From an uncultured Clostridia bacterium (lineage in GTDB: Bacteria > Bacillota > Clostridia > Christensenellales > Borkfalkiaceae), in contig CALVST010000001.1 of the NCBI GenBank assembly GCA_944359365.1, positions 1 through 64,000 on the forward strand: a DNA stretch of 64,000 bases, given 5' to 3'. Each line of letters opens with the position of its first letter. The first letter of the stretch is position 1. The notes below the pieces were generated by a model. It did not search any database. It worked only from the letters and a program-made list of their open reading frames with translations, and was not told where the DNA came from. Shown here piece by piece: positions 54,925-64,000 of this stretch. The translations under genes were made by a program, and so were the position numbers.

Positions 54925-57144
54925 ATGGCAAAAGCGAAGTTTACGGGCGGCGTTTACGAAAGCGAAATAAACGTGCGCGATTTTATTCAGAAGAATTATA
55001 TGCCGTATGAAGGCGGTTCGGAATTTTTGTCGGGGCCGACGAAGCGCACGGCAAAAATGATGGAAAAAGTCAATGCGCTTCTAAAAGAGGAGAGCGATAA
55101 GGGCGGCGTTCTCGATGTAGACACCGAGCGCGTTTCATCCCTTTTGACCTATCCCGCGGGGTATATCGACAGGGAAAACGAAATCATCGTGGGGCTTCAG
55201 ACGGACGCGCCGTTAAAGCGCGGCGTAAACCCGTTCGGCGGTATCCGCATGGCGCGCCAGGCGTGCGAGGCTTACGGGTATAAGCTCTCCGACAAGGTCG
55301 AGGAAGAGTTCAGCTATAAGACGACGCACAACGACGGCGTTTTCCATGTATATACCGACGACATGAAGGCGGTGCGCCATGCGGGGCTTTTGACGGGGCT
55401 GCCCGACGCATACGGTAGGGGCAGGATCATAGGCGATTACAGGCGCGTCGCACTGTACGGCGCAGACAAGCTCATCGAGGAGAAAGAAAAAGACCGCCGC
55501 GCATACGGCAAAAAGCTGATGGACGAGGCGAACATCCGCACCCTCGAAGAGCTGTACAAACAGATAGACTTTCTGAAAAAGCTCAAAGATATGGCGCTTT
55601 TGTACGGGAAAGACATCTCTGCGCCCGCGCAGAACGCGGAAGAGGCGATCCAGTGGACGTACTTTGCCTATCTTGCGGCGATCAAAGAGCAGAACGGTGC
55701 GGCGATGAGCCTCGGCAGGGTATCCACATTCTTCGATATTTATATCGAACGCGACCTTGCGGACGGCACGCTGACCGAAGAGAGGGCGCAGGAGCTGATC
55801 GACGATTTTGTCATAAAACTGCGCATCACCCGCCAGCTGAGGACGCCCGAATACAACGACCTTTTCGGCGGCGATCCCACATGGACGACGGAGAGCATCG
55901 GCGGCATGGGAGAAGACGGAAGGACGCTCGTTACAAAAACCTCTTACCGCATGCTCAATACTCTCTATAACCTCGGCGCGGCGCCCGAACCGAATATGAC
56001 GGTGCTTTGGTCGGAACGCCTGCCCGAACCTTTCAAGAACTTCTGCGCAAAGGTCTCCATCGACACCGATTCCATCCAATACGAGAACGACGACCTCATG
56101 CGCCCGATCTACGGCGACGATTACGGCATAGCCTGCTGCGTTTCGGCGATGAAGATCGGCAAACAAATGCAATTTTTCGGCGCACGCTGCAACCTTGCGA
56201 AACTTCTTCTTCTCACCCTCAACGGCGGAAAGGACGAAAAGAGCGGCAAACAGCTCGGTCCCGTCGGCGATAGTTTCAAAGGCAAACTCGATTATAAGAA
56301 GGTGCGCGCGGCGTATTCGAAATATATCGCATGGCTTTGCAACCTTTATGTGAATACGCTCAACGTCATTCACTACATGCACGACAAATACGCCTACGAA
56401 AAGATACAGATGGCGCTGCACGACACCGAGGTCGAGCGTTTCCTCGCCTGCGGCGTGGCGGGGCTGTCGGTAGCGGTCGATTCGCTTTCCGCCATCAAAT
56501 ATGCGGACGTTACGCCCGTTTATAACGACGAAGGCATCATTTACGATTTCAAGATCGAAGGGGAGTTCCCCAAATACGGCAACGACGACGACAGGGCAGA
56601 CAGCATTGCGGTGGAACTTCTGCGTGAATTTCACGAAACGCTGAAAAAGACGCCCGCGTACCGCGGGGCGATCCACACACTTTCGGTGCTGACCATCACG
56701 TCGAACGTGGTATACGGCAAAAAGACGGGCGCCACGCCCGACGGAAGGGCGGCGGGAGAGCCGTTTGCGCCCGGGGCGAACCCGATGCACAACCGCGACG
56801 TGAGCGGCGCGCTCGCGTCCCTCAATTCTGTCGCAAAACTCCCGTATGATTGCTGCCGCGACGGCATTTCCAACACCTTCTCGATCGTGCCTTCCGCCCT
56901 GGGCGGCGACAGAGAGGAGCGCGCGGAAAATTTGACCGATATGCTCGACGGTTACTTTACGCAGGGTGCGCATCACCTCAATGTAAATGTGTTCGACAGG
57001 GAAAAACTCGTCGCCGCGATGGAACATCCCGAACTGTATCCGAACGTAACCATCCGCGTTTCGGGCTATGCCGTAAACTTCCATAAGCTTTCCAAAGCGC
57101 ATCAGTTGGAAGTGTTGAAGCGTACCTATCACGGAAGGATCTGA
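54925..57144 (+). CDS. pflB: Formate C-acetyltransferase (pyruvate formate-lyase)
   Basis: 739 aa, full length. Active-site Cys pair in [12 protein letters not shown] and glycyl-radical motif RVSGYAVNF near the C-terminus. Splits pyruvate to acetyl-CoA and formate anaerobically; activated by the following PflA. GAGGTG ribosome site; controlled by the ZTP riboswitch. Confidence 0.97.
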   Translation: MAKAKFTGGVYESEINVRDFIQKNYMPYEGGSEFLSGPTKRTAKMMEKVNALLKEESDKGGVLDVDTERVSSLLTYPAGYIDRENEIIVGLQTDAPLKRGVNPFGGIRMARQACEAYGYKLSDKVEEEFSYKTTHNDGVFHVYTDDMKAVRHAGLLTGLPDAYGRGRIIGDYRRVALYGADKLIEEKEKDRRAYGKKLMDEANIRTLEELYKQIDFLKKLKDMALLYGKDISAPAQNAEEAIQWTYFAYLAAIKEQNGAAMSLGRVSTFFDIYIERDLADGTLTEERAQELIDDFVIKLRITRQLRTPEYNDLFGGDPTWTTESIGGMGEDGRTLVTKTSYRMLNTLYNLGAAPEPNMTVLWSERLPEPFKNFCAKVSIDTDSIQYENDDLMRPIYGDDYGIACCVSAMKIGKQMQFFGARCNLAKLLLLTLNGGKDEKSGKQLGPVGDSFKGKLDYKKVRAAYSKYIAWLCNLYVNTLNVIHYMHDKYAYEKIQMALHDTEVERFLACGVAGLSVAVDSLSAIKYADVTPVYNDEGIIYDFKIEGEFPKYGNDDDRADSIAVELLREFHETLKKTPAYRGAIHTLSVLTITSNVVYGKKTGATPDGRAAGEPFAPGANPMHNRDVSGALASLNSVAKLPYDCCRDGISNTFSIVPSALGGDREERAENLTDMLDGYFTQGAHHLNVNVFDREKLVAAMEHPELYPNVTIRVSGYAVNFHKLSKAHQLEVLKRTYHGRI

Positions 57145-57156
57145 GCAAAGCAAAAC

Positions 57157-57192
57157 GCCGCACGCGCTTTTCGGCGCGTGCGGCATCTTTTT
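57157..57192 (+). terminator. Terminator between pflB and pflA
   Basis: GCCGCACGCGC / GCGCGTGCGGC stem with a 6-nt loop, then TTTTT, directly before the pflA ribosome site. It would lower pflA expression relative to pflB. Confidence 0.85.
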
Positions 57193-57204
57193 AACGAGGT
57201 GAAT

Positions 57205-57873
57205 ATGGCTGAGGTAAAAGGTTTTATCGATTCCGTGTACTGCGGCTCTGGAGTGGACGGCAGGGGACTGCGCTGCGTCGTCTTTTTTTCGGGGTGCAAT
57301 TTAAGGTGCCCGTTCTGCCATAATCCCGAAACGCTTTTCAAGCGCGGGCAGGAAAAAACGGCTGGCGAACTCTTCGAATACTTAAAGAGGTATAAGCCTT
57401 ATTTTAAGAAGGGCGGCGTAACGCTTTCGGGCGGCGAACCCTTTTTGCAGAAAGAATTTTTGTTGGCGCTCGCGGGGAAACTTAAAAGCGAGGGCATCCA
57501 CGTCGTTGCGGAAACGAACGGATACATCTGCGACGAGGAAATATTGCGCGCGCTTGACGGCGTCATCGTCGACGTAAAAAATCAGGAAACGGACGATCTC
57601 TCTCCGTACAATAAATTTTTTGAAGCCTGCCGCAATGCGGGGTGCGATCTAACGGTCACGAATGTCCTCGTTCCGGGAAAGAACGACTCGGCGGAAAAAT
57701 TGCGGGCGCTTTCCGCGCTTATAAAGGGGGAAGGCCGCGTAAAATTTCTTCCTTTACGTAAACTCTGCGAGGAAAAATATCGGGAATTACAGATGCGCTT
57801 TCCCTATGCGGATATCCGCGAGGCGGAAGAAGAGGACGTCATAAAAGCGGAAAACTTGCTGTATAACGACTGA
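57205..57873 (+). CDS. pflA: Pyruvate formate-lyase activating enzyme (radical SAM)
   Basis: 222 aa. CNLRCPFCHNPE is the CxxxCxxC cluster motif; GGVTLSGGEPFLQ binds SAM; DGVIVDVKNQETD is typical of activases. Installs the glycyl radical on PflB. Start ATG 57205 with GAGGTG upstream. Confidence 0.94.
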   Translation: MAEVKGFIDSVYCGSGVDGRGLRCVVFFSGCNLRCPFCHNPETLFKRGQEKTAGELFEYLKRYKPYFKKGGVTLSGGEPFLQKEFLLALAGKLKSEGIHVVAETNGYICDEEILRALDGVIVDVKNQETDDLSPYNKFFEACRNAGCDLTVTNVLVPGKNDSAEKLRALSALIKGEGRVKFLPLRKLCEEKYRELQMRFPYADIREAEEEDVIKAENLLYND

Positions 57874-57888
57874 TTTTCAAGAAAAACA

Positions 57889-57907
57889 CAGTACTATGCG
57901 TGACATA
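57889..57907 (+). repeat. Intergenic motif copy 4 (core inverted)
   Basis: CAGTAC + TATGCGTGACATA after pflA. The 13-bp core is the exact reverse complement of the core in copy 1, while the CAGTAC flank keeps its orientation. Confidence 0.6.
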
Positions 57908-57924
57908 AATGCTTAAAAATCAGC

Positions 57925-57966
57925 AAAAAAGAGCGCGCTCGGTTTTTAGGGCGCGCTCTTATATTT
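57925..57966. terminator. Terminator between pflA and the convergent reductase gene
   Basis: AAGAGCGCGC / GCGCGCTCTT stem with an 11-nt loop; T-rich on both sides, so it can serve both genes. Confidence 0.8.
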
Positions 57967-57970
57967 TTAG

Positions 57971-58831
57971 TCAGCTGTTTGCTTTTAGGAATTTGAGGGC
58001 TTCGGTACCCGCGATCATGCCGTCGCATACTGCCTTTGCGATCTGTTGAAGCCCGGGCGTACAGTCGCCCGCGGCATAGATGCCGGGAATATTCGTTTCC
58101 CTCTTTTCGTTTACGGCGATCTTGTTGCCCGCCATTTCCAACCCGAGTTTTTTGGAAAGTTCAAAGGCACCCGCGGATCCGCAGGCGATAAATACGCCGT
58201 TCACGCTTTCGCGCGAGCCGTCCTCGAATATGATCTCGGAAATATTCCCTTCCCCTTCGAAAGAGGATATTTTTCTTGTATCCGTTTTTACGCCTGCTGC
58301 GTCGAATGCGGGCGCGTCGCCGTTTGTGCAGATGGTCACGTCTTCGATGATGTTTTTCAGAACGCCGTATTCGCTCAGCGCGTATTTGCCGCTGCCTATG
58401 ACGGCGACTTTTTTACCCCTGAAAAAGAAACCGTCGCAAATGGCGCAGTAACTTACGCCTTTGCCTTCGAACGCGTCGATGTTTTTGATAGGGGGCACGT
58501 TGCGCGATACGCCGCAGGCAATGACGACGGCTCCCGCATCGTATTCGCCCGACATGGTTTTTACAAGGTATCCGTTTTCGCCGAATCCGATGCCCGCGAT
58601 CTCGTCCTTTATAATTTTAACGCCGAGGTTCTGCGCCTGCTTTACGCCCCGCTCGATGAGCAGTGCGGCGGGTATGCCGTTTTCAAAGCCGTAATAGTTT
58701 TGTATGAGTTCCGCCTTTGCGAGCGCGCCGCCGTCTTTGGCGATGACGGTCACGTCCGCACCGCCGCGCACGGCGTAAAGCGCCGCCGAAATACCGGCAG
58801 GACCTTGCCCGATGATGACAAGTTTTTTCAT
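57971..58831 (-). CDS. Thioredoxin-reductase-like FAD/NAD(P) oxidoreductase
   Basis: 286 aa, slightly short for TrxB. FAD-binding IIGQGPAGISAALYAVRGG, redox pair CAICDGF, NAD(P)-binding VAVIGSGKYALSE (less regular than GxGxxA) and C-terminal GIYAAGDCTPGLQQIAKAV. It may reduce thioredoxin or a dedicated partner. No thioredoxin gene adjoins it, and the altered NADPH motif leaves cofactor choice open. Confidence 0.85.
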   Translation of the reverse strand: MKKLVIIGQGPAGISAALYAVRGGADVTVIAKDGGALAKAELIQNYYGFENGIPAALLIERGVKQAQNLGVKIIKDEIAGIGFGENGYLVKTMSGEYDAGAVVIACGVSRNVPPIKNIDAFEGKGVSYCAICDGFFFRGKKVAVIGSGKYALSEYGVLKNIIEDVTICTNGDAPAFDAAGVKTDTRKISSFEGEGNISEIIFEDGSRESVNGVFIACGSAGAFELSKKLGLEMAGNKIAVNEKRETNIPGIYAAGDCTPGLQQIAKAVCDGMIAGTEALKFLKANS

Positions 58832-58863
58832 TTTATCTCCTTATGTCGGCGTGCGCCGCATGG

Positions 58864-60378
58864 TCATGCGCCCTTTTTCTGGATGCGGTAACCTTTTTTG
58901 GGTTTTGGCTCCCTTCGCTTTCCTTTGTATATATAAGAGAGCGCCGCAACGAGAATGAGCGCAATGATGACCGCAATGACGATGTATGCCCATACGGGAA
59001 TGGGAAGTCCTTTCACTTCCTCCCACATCTCGTTTACGGCGGCGGTCGTTTCGTTGTCGAAGTGCTGCATTACGGCGCTTCGCACGATGACCTGTTCGGT
59101 AGGGTACTGTGCCGAGATCTGCCTGTTCAGGCTGTCTTCGGAAACGTAGATCACATAATCGTCGTAATTGCCCGTGCCGCCGAAAAAGTAATTCAGGTCA
59201 TAGGGCACGAGCGCGTTGCCGTCCTCGTCAAATCCGGGCGTGCCTTCGGCGGACTCGTCGTACCAGTCGATCATCTCTTCGTAAACTTCGTCGCCCGCAA
59301 CGGCGGAAGTGTATCCGATAAAGTTCATGTTGGCGACGGCGTTTTCGGGGCGGGAAAGAAAATCGATGAACTTCTGTGCAAGTTCGACGTTTGCACCCTT
59401 CGGCATTACCCAGCCGTCGAACCATATGTTGGAACATTCGCCGGGCACGATGTAATTGAGGTAAATGCCGGGGATCTCGCGCCCGTTCTCGTCGGTATAC
59501 GGTTCGGCGTCGTCCATCGCGAACACCGCGTCGCCGCTCCACGCGAAGTTTATGGATATTTTGCCCGTGATCATGTCTTGCTTGCCGCTGTCTACTTCGA
59601 AGCCGTATAAGTACTGTTTGAGGTCGAGAAGGGCGCTTTTTACCTTTTCAAGCGTATCCTCGTCGGTGCGGTTCATGATGGCGGTAACTTTTTCGTTGTA
59701 TTCCGCGTATTTCTCGTCGGAAAGAGTCATGTTCCCGGCGCCGTATTCTTTGGCGAGCGCCGCGAGCTCCTCTCGGTAAACATAGGCAACGCCCAAAAAG
59801 TAAGAGTCGCGCACGCTGTCCTTTATGGTAGACATATGGTCGTATTTGCCGCTCCAGATGCCTGCCCAGCTCGAAAGGTCTTCCGCGCTCACGAGTTCGG
59901 GATTGTATACATAGCCCATCGTGCCCCACATATACGCGGCGGCATAGCGCGTCCATTCGTTTTGCTCGAAAAGGTCTTTGATGTAGGGGGAGGCGTATTT
60001 CGCGTAATTGCTGTTCGCGAGGAAATCGTCGGTAAACGGCTCGACCATGTCCTCGTCTATCATCTTCATGATCATATAATCGGAAGGGCAGACGAGGTCG
60101 TATCCCGCGGCGTTTATTTTCAGCTCGTTGTACATATTTTCGTTTGTGCCGAAAGTGGAATATTCCACGGTCACGCCCGGGTTTTCCTCTTCGAATTTGG
60201 CGATAAGGTCGACGTACTCGTCGCTGCTGCCGTCCGGCTGACTGATATAATCTTCCCAATTATAAACGCGCAGAACGGTTTTGCCGCCCGAAGAGGCACA
60301 GCCCGCGGCAGAGAGCGCGAATACAAACAGTACAGCCGCCGCGGCGGCGCAGGAGATGGTGCGGAGAAAGCGTTTCAT
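58864..60378 (-). CDS. potD: Spermidine/putrescine-binding lipoprotein with C-terminal membrane helix
   Basis: 504 aa against about 350 for PotD. Lipobox SAAGC; polyamine-binding fold with LRVYNWEDYIS, YDLVCPSDYMI and FAWSGDAVFA. An extra C-terminal part ends in one membrane helix (VWAYIVIAVIIALILVAAL) and a Lys/Arg-rich tail, so it would be anchored at both ends. Last gene of potABCD; its ATG overlaps the potC stop. Confidence 0.9.
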   Translation of the reverse strand: MKRFLRTISCAAAAAVLFVFALSAAGCASSGGKTVLRVYNWEDYISQPDGSSDEYVDLIAKFEEENPGVTVEYSTFGTNENMYNELKINAAGYDLVCPSDYMIMKMIDEDMVEPFTDDFLANSNYAKYASPYIKDLFEQNEWTRYAAAYMWGTMGYVYNPELVSAEDLSSWAGIWSGKYDHMSTIKDSVRDSYFLGVAYVYREELAALAKEYGAGNMTLSDEKYAEYNEKVTAIMNRTDEDTLEKVKSALLDLKQYLYGFEVDSGKQDMITGKISINFAWSGDAVFAMDDAEPYTDENGREIPGIYLNYIVPGECSNIWFDGWVMPKGANVELAQKFIDFLSRPENAVANMNFIGYTSAVAGDEVYEEMIDWYDESAEGTPGFDEDGNALVPYDLNYFFGGTGNYDDYVIYVSEDSLNRQISAQYPTEQVIVRSAVMQHFDNETTAAVNEMWEEVKGLPIPVWAYIVIAVIIALILVAALSYIYKGKRREPKPKKGYRIQKKGA

Positions 60379-61166
60379 TTTGCGCCCTCCTTTTTCTTTC
60401 CCGCCCGCAAATTGACGGCGAGCACCGCCGCTATCATGACGATAAAGATGAGCGCCGACAGTGCGCGCAGAGCTGGCGTAGAGCTGTTCGTGCCGTTCTT
60501 GACCGCGTTATAAACGTAAGTGCTTATAGTGTCGAAGGTGCGCGGCTTTGTAAACGCCGTCACGATATAGTCGTCGAGCGAAAGGGTGATGGAGAGCATA
60601 AAGCCGGAAACGATGCCCGAGAATATCTGCGGTATCACCACCTTAAACAGAGCCGTGGAGGGGCTTGCACCGAGGTCGAGCGCCGCCTCGTAGACGTTCG
60701 GGTCCATCTGTTTGAGCTTCGGCATGACGGAGAGCACGACGAAGGGCGTGCAGAGCACCATGTGCCCGACGATGAGCGAAAAATACGTCCTGTACAGAGA
60801 GATGAAGGAAAACAGGAGCGCCAAAGAGATGGCGGTCACGATCTCCGCGTTTATGATGGGTATTTGCGAAATGCCTTTTAACGGCGCCGCGACCTTCTTT
60901 TTGCTGTAAAAGATGCCGATGGCGCCCGCCGTTCCTATCACGGTGGAGAGCACCGCCGCCACCAACGCGAGGACTACGGTATTGAGCAGTATGCGCATGA
61001 TCTCGCGGTTTTGAAACAGGTCGGCGTATAGTTTGAAGGAAAATCCTTCCCATTTCCCGATGACGTTGGCGTCCGTAAAACTGTACACGACGAGCAGAAG
61101 GATGGGGGAATAGATAAATACGAGGACCGCCACGCACAGTGCGACGGACAATATTTTTTTTACCAT
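60375..61166 (-). CDS. potC: Spermidine/putrescine ABC permease
   Basis: 263 aa with six helices and EAA loop YEAALDLGASPSTALFKVVI. SLDDYIVTAF is the PotC-type block. Overlaps potB by 7 bp and potD by 4 bp, so translation is coupled. Confidence 0.92.
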   Translation of the reverse strand: MVKKILSVALCVAVLVFIYSPILLLVVYSFTDANVIGKWEGFSFKLYADLFQNREIMRILLNTVVLALVAAVLSTVIGTAGAIGIFYSKKKVAAPLKGISQIPIINAEIVTAISLALLFSFISLYRTYFSLIVGHMVLCTPFVVLSVMPKLKQMDPNVYEAALDLGASPSTALFKVVIPQIFSGIVSGFMLSITLSLDDYIVTAFTKPRTFDTISTYVYNAVKNGTNSSTPALRALSALIFIVMIAAVLAVNLRAGKKKEGAK

Positions 61167-61975
61167 AAGTTTGCCCCCCGCGCGTTGCTTTTATCCTCTT
61201 TGAACCCGCCGGTCGCGAGCAGCGTCAGAAAGATGATGACGAGCAGGATTATGGATATCATCGAACCCATGTGCCAATTGTCGTAAGTGGTAAAATATTC
61301 GTCGATGAGTTTTCCGAGTATGGTGATGTTGAAGTTGGAAAGGGTATCGCTGACGACGTAGTTTGTCATGGAAGGCATGAATACCATCGTGATGCCCGAA
61401 ATGACGCCCGGCATGGAAAGGGGGAAGGTGACGCGGGTAAACACGGTGAATTTGTTCCCGCCGAGATCCGCCGCCGCTTCGAGGTAGCTTTTATCTAACT
61501 TTTCCAATGTGGTATAGAGGGGCAGCAGCATGAACGGCAGAAAATCGTAGACCATGCCGATGATGGTGTTCAGATAATTTTCCGTACCCAAAAGCCCTAC
61601 AAGGTCCAAAAGCTCGCGCAGTGCCGTGATGCGGAGAACGAAGTTTATCCACATCGGCATAATGAATATCATCAGGAGCACGTTTTTTCTTTTCAGATTG
61701 CTCCTCGCGAGGATATAGGCGAGCGGATACGCTATGATCAGGCAGATCGCCGTGGAGATGATGGCGATGGTTATGCTCATCAGCAGGGTGGAAAGTTTGG
61801 CGCGGCTTGTAAAAAAGTCGGCAAAGTTGGCAAACGTAAAGGTCAGCCCGCCGTCCGCGCCTTCGCCCGTAAAGGCATAAAAGAGGATCATCAGCATGGG
61901 GAACACGACAAACAAAATGAGAAAGAGCGCATACGGAATGCACAGCTGTTTTCTCGAAAAGCGGAGCTTTGTCAT
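61160..61975 (-). CDS. potB: Spermidine/putrescine ABC permease
   Basis: 271 aa with six helices and EAA loop YLEAAADLGGNKFTVFTRVTF. VSDTLSNFNITILGKL resembles PotB near its C-terminal part. Overlaps potA by 4 bp (ATGA). Confidence 0.92.
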   Translation of the reverse strand: MTKLRFSRKQLCIPYALFLILFVVFPMLMILFYAFTGEGADGGLTFTFANFADFFTSRAKLSTLLMSITIAIISTAICLIIAYPLAYILARSNLKRKNVLLMIFIMPMWINFVLRITALRELLDLVGLLGTENYLNTIIGMVYDFLPFMLLPLYTTLEKLDKSYLEAAADLGGNKFTVFTRVTFPLSMPGVISGITMVFMPSMTNYVVSDTLSNFNITILGKLIDEYFTTYDNWHMGSMISIILLVIIFLTLLATGGFKEDKSNARGANLW

Positions 61976-63513
61976 TTTTGTTTTGCCTCCTGTTTCAGGC
62001 TGAGGCGTATCTTTTCGGGCGGTATCTTCACGCTTACAAAGTCGTTCTCGTTCCAGAGGTCTTCGGTGTCGAGAACAAAGTCTTCTTCGTTCTCTTCCGT
62101 GCGCACGATCACCTGATAGTGGTCGCCTTTGTAGATGATGGAAACGATGTGCCCGCGCGCGCCGCCTGCGTCCGCGTCGTCGCTGATCTCAATGTCGGTA
62201 AAGCCGACTTCGACGGTCACGTCGGTGTCCGTAAGGTCGAGCTTTTCTCCGTCTGCCGTTACGAGATATCCCTCTTCGTCGAGGAGCGAGCCGGGGTAAA
62301 GCTGTGTGACGTCGCACTCGAATTCCCCGTCGCCGAACGCGACTGTGTTGCGCTTGGTGATATAGCCGTCGTAACGGTTTACGGTGAATTCCTTTTTCAT
62401 GATGTGTATGCCGTCGGGCAGGATGTCTAATCCGATCACGTCGCCGACGTTCCTGCTCTCCGTGCTCTGCACGACCACTTCCGTTTTGCCCGCTTTTACA
62501 GTTATTTCGTAATGCACGCCCTTGAATACGACGCTGATGACTTCGCCTTTGAGCATGCCCTTGTCCGCATCCGTCATGCGGATGTCTTCGGGGCGGACGA
62601 CGACGTCCACCTTTTCGTGCAGGGCAAAATCGTCAAGACACTTGAAATTGCGGTTGCAGAAACGCACCGACATTTTGCCGACCATCGTGCCGTTGAACAG
62701 GTTGGAATCGCCGATAAAGTTGGCGACGAACGCGTTGGCAGGCTCGTTGTATATGGCGGTAGGGGTGCCGATCTGCTGTATCTGCCCGTCCTTCATTACG
62801 ACTATGGTATCGCTCATCGTGAGCGCCTCTTCCTGGTCGTGCGTGACGTAGATAAAGGTGATGCCCAGCTTTTTGTGCATCGCTTTCAGCTCTATTTGCA
62901 TCTCTTTGCGCATCTTCAGATCGAGCGCGCCGAGCGGTTCGTCGAGCAGAAGAATTTCCGGCTCGTTTACGATGGCGCGCGCAATGGCGACGCGCTGCTG
63001 CTGCCCGCCCGAAAGGGTAGAAACGCTCCGCTTTTCAAAGCCTTCCAGATCCACGACGGCGAGCGCGTTTTTTACCTTTTCGTCTATCTCGCGGCGGGTG
63101 AGCTTCTGCATTTTCGTGTAGGTTTCGCCCTTCGCGTTGACGTAGGTGACGGGGATTTTTTTGAGTTTCAGCCCGAACGCCACGTTGTCGTAAATATTAT
63201 AGTGCGGAAAGAGGGCGTACCGCTGAAAGACGGTATTGATGGGGCGCTTGTTCGGCGGCAGATTGGTTATGTCTTTGCCGCCGAGCAGTATTTTGCCCGA
63301 TGTGGGGATGTCGAACCCCGCGATCATGCGAAGGGTGGTCGTTTTGCCGCATCCGCTCGGCCCCAAAAAGGTGATAAATTCCCCCTTGCGGACATAGAGG
63401 TCGATATTGTCTACTGCGACGGTATCGTCAAAAATTTTCGATGCCCCGACGATCTCTATGATCTTTTCCGCCTTGGAAGGGGAATTCATTGCGTCGTTTT
63501 TGTTTTCTGCCAT
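61972..63513 (-). CDS. potA: Spermidine/putrescine ABC ATPase with extended C-terminus
   Basis: 513 aa against about 370. Walker A GPSGCGKTTT, Q-loop QRYALFPHY, signature LSGGQQQR, Walker B LLLDEPLGALD and THDQEEA are intact. The C-terminal part holds two TOBE-like units (KGEVISVVFKGVHYEITV and RGHIVSIIYKGDHYQVIV) instead of one pair, so a regulatory domain looks duplicated. Start at the second ATG (63513), 8 nt from AAAAGGA; the first, 2 codons upstream, is too close. Confidence 0.92.
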   Translation of the reverse strand: MAENKNDAMNSPSKAEKIIEIVGASKIFDDTVAVDNIDLYVRKGEFITFLGPSGCGKTTTLRMIAGFDIPTSGKILLGGKDITNLPPNKRPINTVFQRYALFPHYNIYDNVAFGLKLKKIPVTYVNAKGETYTKMQKLTRREIDEKVKNALAVVDLEGFEKRSVSTLSGGQQQRVAIARAIVNEPEILLLDEPLGALDLKMRKEMQIELKAMHKKLGITFIYVTHDQEEALTMSDTIVVMKDGQIQQIGTPTAIYNEPANAFVANFIGDSNLFNGTMVGKMSVRFCNRNFKCLDDFALHEKVDVVVRPEDIRMTDADKGMLKGEVISVVFKGVHYEITVKAGKTEVVVQSTESRNVGDVIGLDILPDGIHIMKKEFTVNRYDGYITKRNTVAFGDGEFECDVTQLYPGSLLDEEGYLVTADGEKLDLTDTDVTVEVGFTDIEISDDADAGGARGHIVSIIYKGDHYQVIVRTEENEEDFVLDTEDLWNENDFVSVKIPPEKIRLSLKQEAKQK

Positions 63514-63557
63514 TTTCATATTCCTTTTCCGATTTATTATGCGTCGTTGCCTTTCTT

Positions 63558-63586
63558 ATTATATAGGGAAACGAAAAAAAAGCCAA
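63558..63586 (-). promoter_or_regulatory. potABCD promoter
   Basis: Minus strand TTGGCT (63581-63586), 17-nt spacer, TATAAT (63558-63563). Confidence 0.75.
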
Positions 63587-63591
63587 CAAAA

Positions 63592-63628
63592 AACGCCCCG
63601 ATTCGCGCGATTCGGGGCGAATATTTTT
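63592..63628. terminator. GC-rich hairpin upstream of the pot promoter
   Basis: CGCCCCG / CGGGGCG arms around the self-complementary centre TCGCGCGA, with A-rich and T-rich flanks. It probably ends transcription from the rpsT side. Confidence 0.65.
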
Positions 63629-63667
63629 GCATTTTTCCGAATAGGCGTATTACGGGGCGGCTTCAAA

Positions 63668-63702
63668 CAAAAAGCAGTCCCGCAAAAGGGGACTGCTTTT
63701 AC
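63668..63702 (-). terminator. rpsT terminator
   Basis: Minus strand AAAGCAGTCCCC / GGGACTGCTTT with loop TTTTGC, then TTTTTG. Confidence 0.85.
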
Positions 63703-63730
63703 ATTGCGAACATATAAATGATATGGGGGA

Positions 63731-64000
63731 TCACTCCGCGTCCTTGGCTTTTTTCGCCCTCGTCTTTTTGGGCTTTTCCGCAGGAGCTTCTACGGCGGGC
63801 GCCTCTTCTACTGCGGGCGCCGCGGGTGCGGAAACTTCTTCGGCGGGCGCTACGGCAGCCGCTACTTTGAGCGCGTTCAGATTCTTCGCGAGGGCAGACT
63901 TCTTGTTCGACGCGTTGTTCTTGTGGATGATGCCCTTAGATGCGGCGGAATCGATGACGGACACGGTTACGGGCAGCAGCTTTTCTGCTTCCGCAACGTC
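63731..64000 (-). CDS. rpsT: Ribosomal protein S20 (5' end outside window) with Ala/Pro/Glu extension
   Basis: 89 codons visible; the frame is open to the window edge. LLPVTVSVIDSAASKGIIHK followed by NNASNKKSALAKNLNALK is the conserved C-terminus of S20. It continues for about 45 residues rich in Ala, Pro, Glu and Lys (PAEEVSAPAAPAVEEAPAVE) and a basic end (PKKTRAKKAKDAE), absent from typical S20. A strong terminator follows. Confidence 0.92.
   Translation of the reverse strand, partial: DVAEAEKLLPVTVSVIDSAASKGIIHKNNASNKKSALAKNLNALKVAAAVAPAEEVSAPAAPAVEEAPAVEAPAEKPKKTRAKKAKDAE

Noticed and set aside
55213..57186. 657-codon open frame antisense to pflB
   Set aside because: Shadow frame; pflB is certain and the antisense product has no recognisable domain.

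Overview
The window is chromosomal DNA of a Clostridia-type Bacillota, most likely an uncultured gut lineage. The evidence is a SpoVB-family flippase, a Cys-rich coat-like protein, an ECF folate S-component under a THF riboswitch, a T-box leader, a pfl/ZTP riboswitch, pyrR-pyrBCEFKD with the Bacillota-type PyrK/PyrD pair, and meso-diaminopimelate dehydrogenase. Exact taxonomy cannot be fixed from the sequence alone. No rRNA, tRNA or CRISPR array was seen.

Layout. 1-8049 is core chromosome: uvrB (3' part), uvrA, a DUF4363/DUF421 pair on the minus strand, folT, and a convergent spoVB-like gene. 8050-37297 is a foreign island of about 29 kb, more AT-rich than its surroundings at both ends. It is bounded by a 31-bp imperfect inverted repeat (24/31 matches; 15 bp identical). 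Its backbone is that of a Tn4451-like integrative mobilizable element: at the left a KilA-N / XRE / GIY-YIG cassette, at the right a LexA-box promoter, an MOBV-type oriT, a Mob/Pre relaxase, a small regulator, a TnpW-like protein and a TnpX-like large serine recombinase. Between them lies a glycan-utilisation cargo of about 20 kb: AraC regulator, sugar isomerase, Gfo/Idh/MocA dehydrogenase, Ig-like lipoprotein, two sugar-binding lipoproteins, GH97, two permeases, an ATPase with an unusual insertion, GH1, a GH78-like enzyme and a membrane protein. Fragments of type I restriction genes (hsdR-like at 10200, hsdS at 32796) flank the cargo. This suggests the cargo replaced a restriction system. An IS110-family element sits inside the cargo operon between a binding-protein gene and the permease genes.

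37298-64000 returns to core chromosome: LysM protein, coat-like protein, zinc-ribbon protein, metallophosphoesterase, the pyr operon, a secreted polysaccharide deacetylase, T-box-trpB2, galK-galM, a phosphodiesterase, ddh, a GNAT/membrane fusion protein, ZTP riboswitch-pflB-pflA, a thioredoxin-reductase-like protein, potABCD on the minus strand, and the 3' part of rpsT.

How it fits together. The island would add import (ABC transporter), trimming (GH97, GH1, GH78-like) and early catabolism (isomerase, dehydrogenase) of a plant- or host-derived glycoside. It would do so under AraC control, with a 13-copy CAAG repeat and a terminator hairpin in the leader. The most unusual signals are: strong Shine-Dalgarno sites without ATG/GTG/TTG starts in three backbone genes; the CAAG repeat in the cargo leader; an ABC ATPase with about 135 extra residues between Q-loop and signature motif; a four-copy intergenic motif whose core is exactly inverted in one copy; and a GNAT domain fused to a CorA-like membrane tail.
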